From contig JBBSAJ010000008.1 of the NCBI GenBank assembly GCA_038252405.1, positions 30,855 through 94,854 on the forward strand: a stretch of DNA of 64,000 nucleotides, written 5' to 3'. Each line of letters starts with the position of its first letter. Within the stretch, counting starts at the first letter, position 1. Positions 24,052 to 35,700 of this stretch are shown here, piece by piece. Source of the stretch: DATCDE01 sp038252405 (GTDB lineage: Bacteria; Actinomycetota; Actinomycetes; Prado026). The notes beneath the pieces were generated by a model. It saw only the letters and a list, made by a program, of their open reading frames with translations, did not search any database and was not told where the DNA came from. The position numbers were made by a program, and so were the translations under genes.

Positions 24052-24582
24052 CTACGCGTCGTCCGGCTCGGTGCCCTCGTCGAGCAGGCCGGGCGGGGGG
24101 TCGACCACCAGCCGGTTCGCGGCCAGGTCGACCGTGGGGACGATGGCGGCCACGAACGGCACCAGGACCTCACCGCCGTCCGGACGGCGAACCGAGAGCA
24201 CGTCGTGCCCCGGCAGGTGCAGCACCTCGGCCACCTCGCCGACCGGCTGACCGGCGACGGTGACGACGTCGACCCCGACCAGCTGGCGGTCGTAGTACTC
24301 GTCCTCGTCGTCCGGGGTCTCCTCCGGGTCGACGTCGGCCAGCAGCAGGGTGTGGTGCAGGCCCTCGGCCGCCGTCCGGTCGTCGACCCCGGCAAAGTGC
24401 AGCAGCAGCCGACCGCTGTGCACCCGCCCCTGGACGATGGTCAGCGGGCCGACGCCGGCCGGGTCGGTGAGCACGACGGCGCCGGGACCCAGGCGGGTCT
24501 CCGGCTCGTCGGTGCGGACCTCGACCAGAACATCGCCCTTGATGCCATGGGCGCGGCCGATCCGGCCCACGACCAGGAGCAC
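24052..24582 (-). CDS. rimM: Ribosome maturation factor RimM
   Basis: 176 residues. Assists 30S head assembly by binding S19. The N-terminal VVGRIGRAHGIKGDVLVEVRTDEPE and the PRC-barrel YYDRQLVGVDVVTVAGQPVGEVAEVL are clear. GTG at 24582 is the start. It follows khpA by 4 bp. Confidence 0.95.
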   Translation of the reverse strand: MLLVVGRIGRAHGIKGDVLVEVRTDEPETRLGPGAVVLTDPAGVGPLTIVQGRVHSGRLLLHFAGVDDRTAAEGLHHTLLLADVDPEETPDDEDEYYDRQLVGVDVVTVAGQPVGEVAEVLHLPGHDVLSVRRPDGGEVLVPFVAAIVPTVDLAANRLVVDPPPGLLDEGTEPDDA

Positions 24583-24586
24583 GGGT

Positions 24587-24763
24587 TTAGCGCGCCTCGT
24601 CGACGTCGAGGAAGTCGATACGCACGCCGCGGCCGCCGTTGAGGGCGCCGACGACCGTGCGCAGCGCCCGCGCGGTGCGGCCGCCCCGGCCGATCACCTT
24701 GCCCAGGTCGTCCGGGTGCTCGACGATCCCCTGCACCAGGTGGTCAAGCGCGTCGTCGAGCAT
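24587..24763 (-). CDS. khpA: KH-domain RNA-binding protein KhpA, shortened
   Basis: A KH protein normally of ~78 residues, here only 58. The start MLDDALDHLVQGIVEHPDD continues directly into LGKVIGRGGRTARALRTVVG. In relatives a second segment of about 20 residues (a beta strand leading to a second HPDD) lies between these. The loss looks like an in-frame deletion between two HPDD-coding repeats. The GXXG-type loop (IGRGGRT) for RNA binding is intact, but the first strand of the KH fold may be missing. It overlaps rpsP by a single base (TGATG). Confidence 0.78.
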   Translation of the reverse strand: MLDDALDHLVQGIVEHPDDLGKVIGRGGRTARALRTVVGALNGGRGVRIDFLDVDEAR

Positions 24764-25329
24764 CAGGCCTGCTCGGTGCTCTCGGTCGGGGTCTCGGCGA
24801 CGGTCTCGGCGACCTCGGTCGCCTCGACGGTCTCGGCCGGCACCTCGACGGGGGCCTCGGCCGCTGCGGGCTGCTCCGCCGGAGCGACGTCCTTGGTGGC
24901 CTCCTTGGTGGCCTCCTTGGTGGCCTCCTTGGTGGCCGCCTTGGTGGCCTTGGCCCTCGGCGTCACGGCCTCGGCCATCGGATCGGAGGCGGCCGCCTTC
25001 GCGGCCGCCTCGAACACAGCCTTCTTGTCGGCCTTCGGCGCGGCCATCCGCAAGGTGCCCTCGGCGCCGGGGAGGCCCTTGAACTTCTGCCAGTCGCCAG
25101 TGATCTTGAGGATCGCCAGCACCGGCTCGGTCGGTTGCGCGCCGACGCCCAGCCAGTACTGCGCCCGCTCGGAGTTGACCTCGATGAACGAGGGGTCCTC
25201 CATCGGGTGGTACTTGCCGATCTCCTCGATCGCGCGGCCGTCCCGCTTGGTGCGCGCGTCGGCGACCACGATGCGGTACTGCGGGGCATGCATCTTGCCC
25301 AGGCGCTTGAGCTTGATCTTGACAGCCAC
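24763..25329 (-). CDS. rpsP: 30S ribosomal protein S16 with repeat-rich tail
   Basis: 188 residues, longer than the ~85 of simple S16. GTG at 25329 gives VAVKIKLKRLGKMHAPQYRIV, followed by the S16 core (ADARTKRDGRAIEEIGKYHP, QYWLGVGAQPTEPVL). After the core comes an Ala/Lys-rich stretch with the pattern KEAT repeated four times (12-bp DNA repeats at 24891-24950), then an acidic Ala/Glu/Val tail. Extended S16 tails are common in actinobacteria. Confidence 0.94.
   Translation of the reverse strand: MAVKIKLKRLGKMHAPQYRIVVADARTKRDGRAIEEIGKYHPMEDPSFIEVNSERAQYWLGVGAQPTEPVLAILKITGDWQKFKGLPGAEGTLRMAAPKADKKAVFEAAAKAAASDPMAEAVTPRAKATKAATKEATKEATKEATKDVAPAEQPAAAEAPVEVPAETVEATEVAETVAETPTESTEQA
24891..24950. 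repeat. 12-bp tandem repeats in the rpsP tail
   Basis: About five units of ccttggtggcct and close variants, giving the KEAT pattern. As in rpsB, the unit is a multiple of three. Confidence 0.75.
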
Positions 25330-25610
25330 GAAGCGTTCGTCTCCAGGTGTAGGTGCGGGTGAGGCAGCGGGCGCCGCGTGGGGACACGGCGATGCTGCCT
25401 CGGGTGGACCTGGCCTGCGGGGTGAGAGGGTCCACACGCGTGCCTGGCTCAGCGGACCATTGTGCCAGACGTCGGCCACCTCGCACCAAACCCGCCCTCC
25501 CCCGCGGCCCCGCCCCCACCCGGTTCCGCCGCCCATGATCGTCGCGAGCGGTCGGACGGCGCCCGGAAACGGCGCGATCCGACCGCGGACGGCGATCAAG
25601 GATCGGGGGG

Positions 25611-27149
<1,539 letters not shown>

Positions 27150-27225
27150 GGGCGCGCGGTACCTCGTCGTCGGTGGGAGCGGTCAGGGGAGTCAGTCAGG
27201 GGAGTCGGTCAGAGCAGTCCGGCCT

Positions 27226-27231
27226 AGGGTA
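27226..27231 (-). promoter_or_regulatory. Candidate -10 hexamer TACCCT for ffh
   Basis: On the minus strand a TACCCT lies ~77 bp before the ffh start, a spacing typical of a short leader. No good -35 was found. Confidence 0.3.
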
Positions 27232-27252
27232 GCCGCCGGTCGGCCCAGCAGG

Positions 27253-29622
27253 TCAGCCCAGCCGGGCGGCCACGGCGGCGGCCACCTGCCCGGCCGCCGC
27301 AGCCGACAGCGGGGCGCCCCGGCCGTCGACGACGTAGAACACGTCCACCGCCTCCGAGCCCAGCGTGCTCACCAGGGCGGACCGAACGTCGACCCCGGCG
27401 GCCGCGAGGGACGTGCCGATCAGATGCAGCAGCCCCGGCCGGTCGTGCGCCCGCACCTCCAGCACGGTGGCGGTGTCCGACGCGGCGGGGACCGCGGAGA
27501 CCCGCGCCGGCGGCACCGGCACGGCGCGCCGGGCCGGGTACGCCTCGGCCCGGCGGGTCAGCTCGGCGGCGACGTCCAGCGACCCGTCGAGCAGCCGCCG
27601 CACGCCGTCACGCAGCCGGGCCAGCTCCGGCGGCTCGCCGTACTCGGGCAGGCAGGACCACACCTGCACCGCCATGGGGCCCACCGACCGGGTGGACGCC
27701 GACCGTACGGTGAGCCGGTTCAGGCTGAGCACCCCCGCAACCCCGGCCAGCAGGCCGACCCGGTCCGGGGCCACGACGGTGACCTCGAGGCCACCGTCCG
27801 GCAGCGGGGCGGTGAGCACCTCCAGCTGCCCGGCTGCCGCCAGCCGCAGCTGCTCGTCGCTGAGGGACGGCGGCTGCGGCACGGCGTGCCCGTGCAGCGC
27901 CGAGTGGGTGCGCCGCCCCAGCTCCGCGACCAGCCCGGCCTTCCACTCGGTCCAGGCCAGCGGCCCGGTGGCCCCGGCATCCGCCTCGGTGAGCGCGACC
28001 AGCAGGTCGAGCACCTCGGTGGTGCGCACGCAGGCGGCCACGTGCGCGACCGTGGCCGGGTCGTCGAGGTCGCGACGGGTGGCCGTGTCCGGCAGCAGCA
28101 GGTGGTGCCGGACCAGGGTGACCAGCACCTCGACGTCGGCCGGGCCGAACCCCATCCGGGGCGCCAGGTCGGCGACCACGGCCACCCCCGCCTCGGAGTG
28201 GTCGCCCGGCCAGCCCTTGCCGATGTCGTGGAACAGCGCCGCCACCAGCAGCAGGTCCGGCCGGTCGACCCGTCGGGTAAGCGCGGCGGCCCGCGCCGCC
28301 GCCTCGACCAGGTGCCGGTCGACGGTGAAGCGGTGCACCGGGTTGCGCTGCGGGCGGCTGCGGACCCGGTCCCAGTCCGGCAGCAGCCGGCTGGTCAGCC
28401 CGGCCTGGTCCAACGCCTCCCAGACACCGACCAGGGACGGCCCGGCGCCGAGCAGGGACACGAACGCGTCCAGCGCCACCCGTGGCCACGGCTCGGGCAG
28501 CGGCGGGCACTCAGCGGCCAGTCGGCCCACCGTGTGCGTGGCCAGCGGCAGCCCGGCCTGGGCCGCCGCCGCCGCGGCCCGCAGCACCAGCACCGGGTCC
28601 TCGCCCGGCCGGGCGTCGCGGGCCAGCACGGCCTCGCCGTCCTGCTCGACCACGCCGTCGGCCAGCGGCGCCCGCTCCCCGACCCGGTGGGTGCCGAACC
28701 GGGCGAACCGGTTGCCACGGCCGGCCAGGGCCCGCTCGACCCGGTGGGCCGTCACGTCGAGGGCGTAGGCGATGGTGCGGCCGGCCGCCGCGACCTCGCG
28801 CAGCAGCAGGTCGCCGTCCAGCAGGCCCAGGGCGCGCGCCACGGCGTCCTGCTCCTGCAGCACCAGCTTGTCCGAGGGCCGCCCGGTGGTGCGGTGCAGC
28901 GCGTCCCGCGCGTCCAGCAGCGTGCGCCGCGCGTCCGCCAGTCCCTCGTGCGGGGTGTCGGCCACCCAGGACGCCGCGACGGCCCGCAGCGCGATGAGGT
29001 CCCGCAGCCCGCCATGGGAGTCCTTGAGGTCCGGCTCGAGGGAGAACGCGACGTCGCCGGAGCGCTCGGCCCGCTCCCGTGCCCCGGCCAGCAGGTCCGG
29101 CAGCCGACGGGCCGCGAACGCCCGCCAGTCGGCCAGCACGGCCTGCCGCAGTCCGGTGGTCAGCTCGGCGTCCCCGGCCAGGTGGCGCAGGTCGAGCATG
29201 CCGAGCACCGCCCGCAGGTCCTCGCTGGCCACCCGGCGGGCCTCGGGCAGCGTGCGCACGGCGTGGTCCAGTCGCACCCCCGAGTCCCAGATCGGGTACC
29301 AGATCCGGTCCGCGACCTCGGCCGCCGCCTGCGCCGGGACCTCGGTGGAACGCAGCAGGACGACGTCCAGGTCGCTGCCCGGCGCCAGCTCCGCCCGGCC
29401 GTAGCCGCCGACCGCGACGAGCGCCGTGCCGGGTGGCGGCTCGGCCGCCGCGTACAGCCCGGCCAGCCAGCGGTCGGTCAGCTCGGCCAGGTCGTGCCGG
29501 TGGCCCGGCCCGGGACTCCCGGGCCGGGCCACCAGGTCGGCGCGTGCGTGAACGTACGCCGCCGGGTCGGACGGGTCGGCCCCCCTCGCCGCCCCGACCT
29601 CTCCCCCGGTCTCGATCGCCAT
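27253..29622 (-). CDS. glnD: [Protein-PII] uridylyltransferase / UMP-removing enzyme GlnD
   Basis: 789 residues from ATG 29622. It reads glutamine and adds or removes UMP on GlnB. The nucleotidyltransferase domain has VAVGGYGRAELAPGSDLDVVLL; the HD domain reads LLVAALFHDIGKGWPGDHSEAG; two ACT domains close the protein (EVTVVAPDRVGLLAGVAGVLS and EVRAHDRPGLLHLIGTSLAAAG). It is 5 bp after glnB, in the order amtB-glnB-glnD found in many actinobacteria. Translational coupling and shared GlnR control are likely. In actinobacteria the enzyme usually adenylylates GlnB, so it may do that here. Confidence 0.95.
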   Translation of the reverse strand: MAIETGGEVGAARGADPSDPAAYVHARADLVARPGSPGPGHRHDLAELTDRWLAGLYAAAEPPPGTALVAVGGYGRAELAPGSDLDVVLLRSTEVPAQAAAEVADRIWYPIWDSGVRLDHAVRTLPEARRVASEDLRAVLGMLDLRHLAGDAELTTGLRQAVLADWRAFAARRLPDLLAGARERAERSGDVAFSLEPDLKDSHGGLRDLIALRAVAASWVADTPHEGLADARRTLLDARDALHRTTGRPSDKLVLQEQDAVARALGLLDGDLLLREVAAAGRTIAYALDVTAHRVERALAGRGNRFARFGTHRVGERAPLADGVVEQDGEAVLARDARPGEDPVLVLRAAAAAAQAGLPLATHTVGRLAAECPPLPEPWPRVALDAFVSLLGAGPSLVGVWEALDQAGLTSRLLPDWDRVRSRPQRNPVHRFTVDRHLVEAAARAAALTRRVDRPDLLLVAALFHDIGKGWPGDHSEAGVAVVADLAPRMGFGPADVEVLVTLVRHHLLLPDTATRRDLDDPATVAHVAACVRTTEVLDLLVALTEADAGATGPLAWTEWKAGLVAELGRRTHSALHGHAVPQPPSLSDEQLRLAAAGQLEVLTAPLPDGGLEVTVVAPDRVGLLAGVAGVLSLNRLTVRSASTRSVGPMAVQVWSCLPEYGEPPELARLRDGVRRLLDGSLDVAAELTRRAEAYPARRAVPVPPARVSAVPAASDTATVLEVRAHDRPGLLHLIGTSLAAAGVDVRSALVSTLGSEAVDVFYVVDGRGAPLSAAAAGQVAAAVAARLG

Positions 29623-29627
29623 GGACG

Positions 29628-29966
29628 CTAGAGCGCCTCGACGCCGCGCTCGCCGGTGCGGACCCGGACGACGGAGTCGACCGGGACGGCCCACACCTTC
29701 CCGTCGCCGATCCGTCCGGTCTGCGCGCTCTTGACGATCACCTCGATGACGTCGTCGACGTCCCCGTCGTCCACGAGGATCTCCAGCCGCACCTTCGGCA
29801 CCAGGTCGACGGTGTACTCCGCCCCCCGGTAGACCTCGGTGTGACCGCGCTGCCGGCCGTAGCCGGACGCCTCGGACACGGTCATCCCGTGCGCCCCGAA
29901 GGACTCGAGCGCCGACTTCACGTCGTCCAGCTTGAACGGCTTGATCACCGCCGTGACCAGCTTCAT
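29628..29966 (-). CDS. glnB: Nitrogen regulatory protein PII (GlnB/GlnK)
   Basis: 112 residues, exactly the family length. MKLVTAVIKPFKLDDVKSAL is the start, and GMTVSEASGYGRQRGHTEVYRGAEYTVDLVPK is the T-loop with its modified Tyr near the tip (QRGHTEVYRGAEY). PII senses ATP/ADP, 2-oxoglutarate and energy and binds AmtB. Its ATG overlaps the amtB stop by 4 bp. Confidence 0.96.
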   Translation of the reverse strand: MKLVTAVIKPFKLDDVKSALESFGAHGMTVSEASGYGRQRGHTEVYRGAEYTVDLVPKVRLEILVDDGDVDDVIEVIVKSAQTGRIGDGKVWAVPVDSVVRVRTGERGVEAL

Positions 29967-31375
29967 GCGTCCACCCTCTCGGTGTCGGTGTCGGTGTCGG
30001 ACAGGGACGGACCCCCGGGTGCGGACGACGGAGCCGCGGCGCCGACGAGGGGCCGGAACCCGCTGCCCCCGCCCATGCTGCCGAAGTCGTAGGCGGTCTC
30101 CGCGTGGATCGTGAGGTCGACGCCCTGCAGCTCGTCGTCCTTGCTGACCCGGAAGCCCATCGTCTTCTCGATCGCCAGGCCGATGATGTAGGCCAGCACG
30201 AAGGAGTACACCAGCACCGCGCCCGCCGCGACGGCCTGCCGCCACAGCTGGTCCAAGCCGCCTCCGTAGAACAGGCCGTTGACGCCGGCGGGGGCCGCGT
30301 CGGTGGCCAGGAAGCCGATGAGCAGGGTGCCGACGATGCCGCCGACCAGGTGCACGCCGACCACGTCGAGCGAGTCGTCGAAGCCGAGCTTGTACTTCAT
30401 GCCGATCGCCAGGGCGCAGACCACACCGGCGATGGCGCCGACCGCGATGGCCCCGAGCGGGCTCACCGACGAGCAGGACGGCGTGATCGCGACCAGGCCG
30501 GCCACCACACCCGACGCCGCACCGAGCGACGTCGCGTGCCCGTCCCGGATCTTCTCGGTCGCGAGCCAGGCCAGCGAGGCGGCCGCCGTGGCGACCATCG
30601 TGTTGACCCAGGTGACCGCGGCCGTGTTGTTCGCGCTGAGCGCCGAGCCCGCGTTGAAGCCGAACCAGCCGAACCACAGCAGACCGGCCCCGAGCATCAC
30701 CAGGGTGAGGTTGTGCGGGCGCATCGGGTCCTTGGCGAAGCCGATCCGCTTGCCGAGCACCAGCGCGAGGGCCAGGCCTGCGGCGCCCGCGTTGATGTGC
30801 ACCGCCGTCCCACCGGCGAAGTCGATCGCCTTGAGCTGGTTGGCGATCCAGCCGCCCCGCTCACCGGTCACCCCGTTGAAGGCGAAGACCCAGTGCGCCA
30901 CCGGGAAGTAGACGACGGTCGCCCAGATCGCCGAGAAGACCATCCAGGCGCCGAACTTGGTTCGGTCCGCGATCGCGCCGGAGATCAGCGCGACGGTGAT
31001 GATGGCGAAGACGGCCTGGAAGGCGACGAACGCCAGGATCGGGATCCCCGTGCCCGGGATCGCCTTCCCCGCGCTGTCCACGGCCTGCAGGATCACCGAC
31101 GACGGGCTCATCGTGCCCTTGAGCCCCAGGTACTGGAACGGGTCCCCGACGAAGCCGCCCTTGGAGTTGCCGAACGCCATCGAGAAGCCGTACAGGACCC
31201 ACAGCACGCTGATGAGGCCCAGCGCGCCGAAACTCATCATCATCATGTTGAGGACGCTCTTCGCGCGGACCATGCCGCCGTAGAAGAACGCCAGACCTGG
31301 CGTCATGAGCAGCACGAGTGCTGCGCTTGCGAGGACCCAGGCGGTGTCCCCCGCGCTGACCTGCGGCATGATCAC
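29963..31375 (-). CDS. amtB: Ammonium transporter AmtB
   Basis: 470 residues, eleven predicted membrane helices. Signature stretches are TPGLAFFYGGMVRAKSVLNM, WMVFSAIWATVVYFPVAHWVF, GGTAVHINAGAAGLALAL (with the pore His) and VGGIVGTLLIGFLA. The C-terminal cytoplasmic tail is long and includes GLAIEKTMGFRVSKDDELQGVD, then an extension with Pro/Gly. A GlnR box lies upstream at 31443-31480, so it should be switched on by nitrogen limitation. Confidence 0.96.
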   Translation of the reverse strand: MIMPQVSAGDTAWVLASAALVLLMTPGLAFFYGGMVRAKSVLNMMMMSFGALGLISVLWVLYGFSMAFGNSKGGFVGDPFQYLGLKGTMSPSSVILQAVDSAGKAIPGTGIPILAFVAFQAVFAIITVALISGAIADRTKFGAWMVFSAIWATVVYFPVAHWVFAFNGVTGERGGWIANQLKAIDFAGGTAVHINAGAAGLALALVLGKRIGFAKDPMRPHNLTLVMLGAGLLWFGWFGFNAGSALSANNTAAVTWVNTMVATAAASLAWLATEKIRDGHATSLGAASGVVAGLVAITPSCSSVSPLGAIAVGAIAGVVCALAIGMKYKLGFDDSLDVVGVHLVGGIVGTLLIGFLATDAAPAGVNGLFYGGGLDQLWRQAVAAGAVLVYSFVLAYIIGLAIEKTMGFRVSKDDELQGVDLTIHAETAYDFGSMGGGSGFRPLVGAAAPSSAPGGPSLSDTDTDTERVDA

Positions 31376-31442
31376 TCTCCCCTCGCCGACCCGGGCTGGT
31401 CCCGTGGCCGGAATCCGACGAGGGGAACTCTCAAAGACGCAG

Positions 31443-31480
31443 GTTTCCCGGCCGTGCGGCCGGTGTTTCGCCCCGGTGAC
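31443..31480 (-). promoter_or_regulatory. GlnR-type binding site upstream of amtB-glnB-glnD
   Basis: On the minus strand the spacing is GTCAC-N6-GAAAC-N6-CGCAC-N6-GAAAC. This matches the actinobacterial GlnR consensus of alternating gTnAc and GaAAc half-sites, with one base off in the third site. It sits 68 to 105 bp before the amtB start codon. GlnR itself is not in the window. Confidence 0.75.
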
Positions 31481-31534
31481 GCTTCGACCGCCCGTGTAAC
31501 GGGTGTGTTGCGCGGCGCCGGGCCGCCGTTCGGG

Positions 31535-32710
31535 TCAGTCGCCGAGCAGCGCGTCGACGAAGGCCGCCGGGTCGAACGGCGCCAGGTCGTCCGGTCCCTC
31601 CCCGAGGCCGACCAGCTTGACCGGGACGCCGAGCTCGCGCTGCACCGAGACGACGATGCCGCCCTTCGCGGTGCCGTCCAGCTTCGTCAGAGCGATGCCG
31701 GTGACGTCGACGACCTCGGCGAACACCCGGGCCTGGGTCAGCCCGTTCTGGCCGGTGGTGGCGTCGAGCACGAGGAGCACCTCGTCGACCGTGCTCAGCT
31801 TCTCGATGACCCGCTTGACCTTGCCGAGCTCGTCCATCAGCCCGACCTTGGTGTGCAGCCGGCCCGCGGTGTCCACCACCACCGTGTCCACGCCGGCCTC
31901 GTGGCCCTTCTTCACAGCCTCGAACGCGACGGACGCCGGGTCGCCACCCTCCGGACCGCGGACGACGAGCGCGCCGACCCGCTCCCCCCAGGTCTGCAGC
32001 TGGTCGGCCGCCGCGGCGCGGAAGGTGTCCGCGGCGGCCAGCAGCACGGTGCGCCCGTCCGCGACGAGCACCCGGGCCAGCTTGCCGGTGGTGGTGGTCT
32101 TACCGGTGCCGTTGACGCCGACCACGAGGACGACGGCGGGCGTGCCGTCGAGGTGGACCTCGGTGTGCAGGGTGCGGTCCATGGCCGGGTCGACGAGGTC
32201 CAGCAGCTCCTGCCTCAGCATCTCCTTCACGGCGGCCGGGTCCTTCACGCCGTCCACCCGGGCGCGGGTGCGCAGCCGGTCGACGAGCTGGGCGGTCGGG
32301 GCCACCCCGAGGTCGGAGGTGAGCAGCGTCTCCTCGACCTCGTCCCAGGTGGCGTCGTCGACCTTGTCCCGGGCCAGCAGCGCGAGCAGGCCGACGCCGA
32401 GGGTGGACTGGGAGCGGGCCAGCCGCCCGCGCAGCCGGGTCAGCCGGCCGGCGGTGGGGGCGGGGGCCTCGACGCCGGGGACCTCGAGCGCCGGCATCGC
32501 GGTCGAGACGTCGTCCGGCAGGACCACCTGGTCGATCACGCGGGTGGCGGTGTCCCTCGGGACCTCCGCGTCGTCGCCGACCCCGGGGGCGTAGTCCCGG
32601 CCGGGGACCGGCGGCTCGGGCCTCGCGCCGCGCCGGCGGGTGGTGACCAGCCCGACCGCCGCCACCACGATGACAGCCACCAACAACACGATCAGCACGA
32701 TGGGGTCCAC
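31535..32710 (-). CDS. ftsY: Signal recognition particle receptor FtsY
   Basis: 391 residues, GTG start. An N-terminal hydrophobic helix (IVLIVLLVAVIVVAAVGLVTT) followed by RRR suggests membrane attachment. The NG domain has VVGVNGTGKTTTTGKLARVL (G1), VVVDTAGRLHTKVGLMDEL (G3), TKLDGTAKGGIVVSV and the closing PVKLVGLGEGPDDLAPFD. It pairs with Ffh to dock ribosomes at the translocon. A short gap separates it from smc. Confidence 0.95.
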   Translation of the reverse strand: MDPIVLIVLLVAVIVVAAVGLVTTRRRGARPEPPVPGRDYAPGVGDDAEVPRDTATRVIDQVVLPDDVSTAMPALEVPGVEAPAPTAGRLTRLRGRLARSQSTLGVGLLALLARDKVDDATWDEVEETLLTSDLGVAPTAQLVDRLRTRARVDGVKDPAAVKEMLRQELLDLVDPAMDRTLHTEVHLDGTPAVVLVVGVNGTGKTTTTGKLARVLVADGRTVLLAAADTFRAAAADQLQTWGERVGALVVRGPEGGDPASVAFEAVKKGHEAGVDTVVVDTAGRLHTKVGLMDELGKVKRVIEKLSTVDEVLLVLDATTGQNGLTQARVFAEVVDVTGIALTKLDGTAKGGIVVSVQRELGVPVKLVGLGEGPDDLAPFDPAAFVDALLGD

Positions 32711-32737
32711 GGCGCCGAGTCTCCCACCCCCGGGGGG

Positions 32738-35700
32738 TCAGGCCGGTTCGACCTCTCGCAGGCGCTGGCTGATCACGGTGGTCACACCGTCCCCGCGCAT
32801 GGAGACGCCGTACAGCGCGTCGGCGATCTCCATGGTGCGCTTCTGGTGGGTGATGACGATCAGCTGGCTGGCCGCGCGCAGCTCGTCCAGGATGGTCAGC
32901 AGCCGGCCCAGGTTGGTGTCGTCGAGGGCGGCCTCCACCTCGTCCATCACGTAGAAAGGGCTGGGCCGGGCCCTGAAGATGGCCACGAGCAGCGCCACCG
33001 CCACCAGGGACCGCTCACCGCCGGACAGCAGCGACAGCCGCTTGACCTTCTTGCCCGGCGGGCGGGCCTCCACCTCGATGCCGGTGGCGAGCATGTCGGA
33101 GGGGTCGGTGAGCACCAGCCGGCCCTCACCGCCCGGGAACAGCCGGGCGAACACGCCCTCGAACTCCCGTGCGGTGTCGTGGTAGGCCGCGGTGAACACC
33201 TGCTCGACCCGCTCGTCGACCTCCCGGACGATGTCCAGCAGGTCACGGCGGGTCTTCTTGAGGTCCTCCAGCTGCTCGGTGAGGAACTGCAGGCGCTCCT
33301 GCAGCGCGTCGAACTCCTCCAGCGCCAGCGGGTTGACCTTGCCGAGCAGCGCCAGCGCACGCTCGGCGGCCCGCAGCCGCTTCTCCTGCTCGGCGCGCAC
33401 GTACGGGACGGACGGCGCCGGCTCGGACGGCGCCGGCTCGGACGGCGCCGGCTCGGACGCCTCGCCCTCGGGCTCGACAGCCGGGACCGGCTGGTCCGGG
33501 CCGTACTCAGCGATCAGCGTGTCCGGGTCGACGCCGAGCTCCTCGACTGCCCGCTGCTCGAGCTGCTCGATCCGCAGCCGCTGCTCGGTGCGGGCGACCT
33601 CGTCGCGGTGCACCGAGTCGGTCAGCTGGTCGAGCACGGCCCCGAGCTCACGGAACCGGGTCCGGATCTCGCCCAGCTCGGCGTCCCTCTCGGCCCGCGC
33701 CCGCTCGGCGACGTCCCGCTCTCCGGCGCCCGCACGCAGCGACACCTCGATCCGGCCCAGCGCCACCGAGGCGCCCCTGGCCACGGCGGCCGCGACGGCC
33801 GCCTCGCGGGCCCGCCGAGCCCGCCGGGCCGCGGCGCGCTGCCGGGCCTCCCGCTCGGCTCCGGCGGCCCGCTCGAGCTGCTCCACCCGTCCGGCCAGGG
33901 CCCGCTGCCGCTCCTCGCCCGTGCGCAGAGCCAACCGGGTCTCCACCTCGGCCTGCCGCGCGGCCGTGGCCGCGGCGCTCAGCTCCTCACGGTGGTCCTC
34001 CACCGGCGGCTGCTCGGTCGGCTCGGCGCTCGCGGTGGTCAGCCGGCGGGCCAGCTCCTCCAGCGCCTGCCGGTCGACCGCCGCCGCCTCGTTGGCCTTC
34101 GCCAACGACGTGGCCAGCCGGTCCGCCTCCGCCGAGGCAGCCCGCGCCACCGAGCCCAGCTGGCCCAGCTGCTCGGCCACGGCGGCCATCCGCGCGTCGG
34201 ACTCGTGCAGCCGGCTCAGCGCGGCGTCCACCCGCTCGGCCGCCTGGCCCCGCTCCTGCCCGGCGCGGGTGAGGTCGAAGCGCAGCCGCTCGGCGCGGTG
34301 CGCGGCCTCGGTCAGCCGGTGCGTCGCGTCGTCGACCGCCGCCTGAACCTCGAGCAGGGACGGCGCGGTCGCCGACCCCCCGTAGGCGTAGCCGGCGCCC
34401 AGCACGTCCCCGTCGCGGGTGACGGCCGCCACCGTCGGTTCGGCTGCCACCAGCGCGCGGGCCTCCGCCAGTCCCTCGACCACGGCGGTCCGGCGCAGCA
34501 GCCGGGTCAGCGACGGACGCAGCGCCGACGGCGCCTGCACCAGGTCCATCGCGTAGCGGGCCCCGCCCGGCAGCGCCGGCCACGGCGCCTCGGACCCGTC
34601 CTCCGCGGCGCTGCCCACAAGCAGGCCGGCCTGCCCCGCGTCGTCGTCCTTGAGCAGCCGCAGCGCGTCCACGGCGGTGCCCACGCCCTCCACCGCCACG
34701 GCGTCCGCGGCCCGGCCCAGCGCGGCGGCCAGCGCGGTCTCGTACCCCGGCTCGACGCTGACCAGCGCGGCCACCGTGCCCAGCACCCCGGACAGCCGGT
34801 CACCGGCCGCCAGCAGCGTGCTCGACCCGTCCTTGCGGGCCAGCCCCAGCTCCAGGGTCTCCTTCCGGGCCACCAGCGCGGCCCGCTCCCGCTCGGCCGA
34901 CCGCTCCTCCTCGCGCAGCTCGGCGACTCGGGCGTCGGCCTCGGCCAGCACCGCGGAGGCCCGCTCGTGCTCGGTGTCGAGGTCGACCTCACCCTCGTCG
35001 AAGCCGGCGATCTGGCTCTCCAGGGCGGTGAACTCCTGCTGGGCACGCTCGGCCCGCGTGCGCGCCTCGGCCAGCGCCTCGCTGAGCCGGCCGATCTCCG
35101 TCTCCCGGGTCTCCAGCCGGCTGCGGGCGGCACCCACCTGGCCGGTCAGCCGGGCCAGCCCCTCTCGTCGGTCCGCCTCGGCCCGCTCAACGGTGGCGAT
35201 CCGCCGCTGCTCCGCGGTGAGCGCCTCCTCGGCCGCCGTGCGGGCGGCCGAGGCCGCGGCCAGCCGGACCCGGGCCTGCTCGACCTGCTCGCCCAGCGCG
35301 GCCTCCTCCACCCGGACCGCGCGGGCCTCGGCCTCGAGCTCCTCCGGGTCGCGGCCGGGCCGGTCGTCGACGGTCTCCTCAGCGGACAGCCGCATCCGCT
35401 CGGACGCCAGGGACGCGGTGCCGCGCAGCCGCTCCCGCAGCCCGGACAGCCGGTACCAGGTCTCCTGGGCCGCGGCCAGCACCGGCGCCTCGACGGCCGA
35501 GCGCTGCTCCAGGTCGATCTCACGGGCCTGCACCTGAGCCAGCTCGGCCTCCACCGACGCACGCCGCTCGCGCAGCGCGGTCTCGTCAGCGACCTCCTGC
35601 TGCAGCGTCGTCCGCAGGTGCAGCAGGTCGTCGGCGAGCAGCCGCATCCGGGCGTCGCGCAGGTCGGCCTGCACCAGGTGGGCGCGCTTGGCCACCTCGG

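Noticed and set aside
27180..27220. Repeated gtcaggggagtc near ffh as CRISPR-like
   Set aside because: Only two units, no spacers of constant size.
33415..33459. Short repeat in smc as a possible mobile insertion
   Set aside because: It is a simple three-fold 15-bp in-frame expansion in a linker, not an element.
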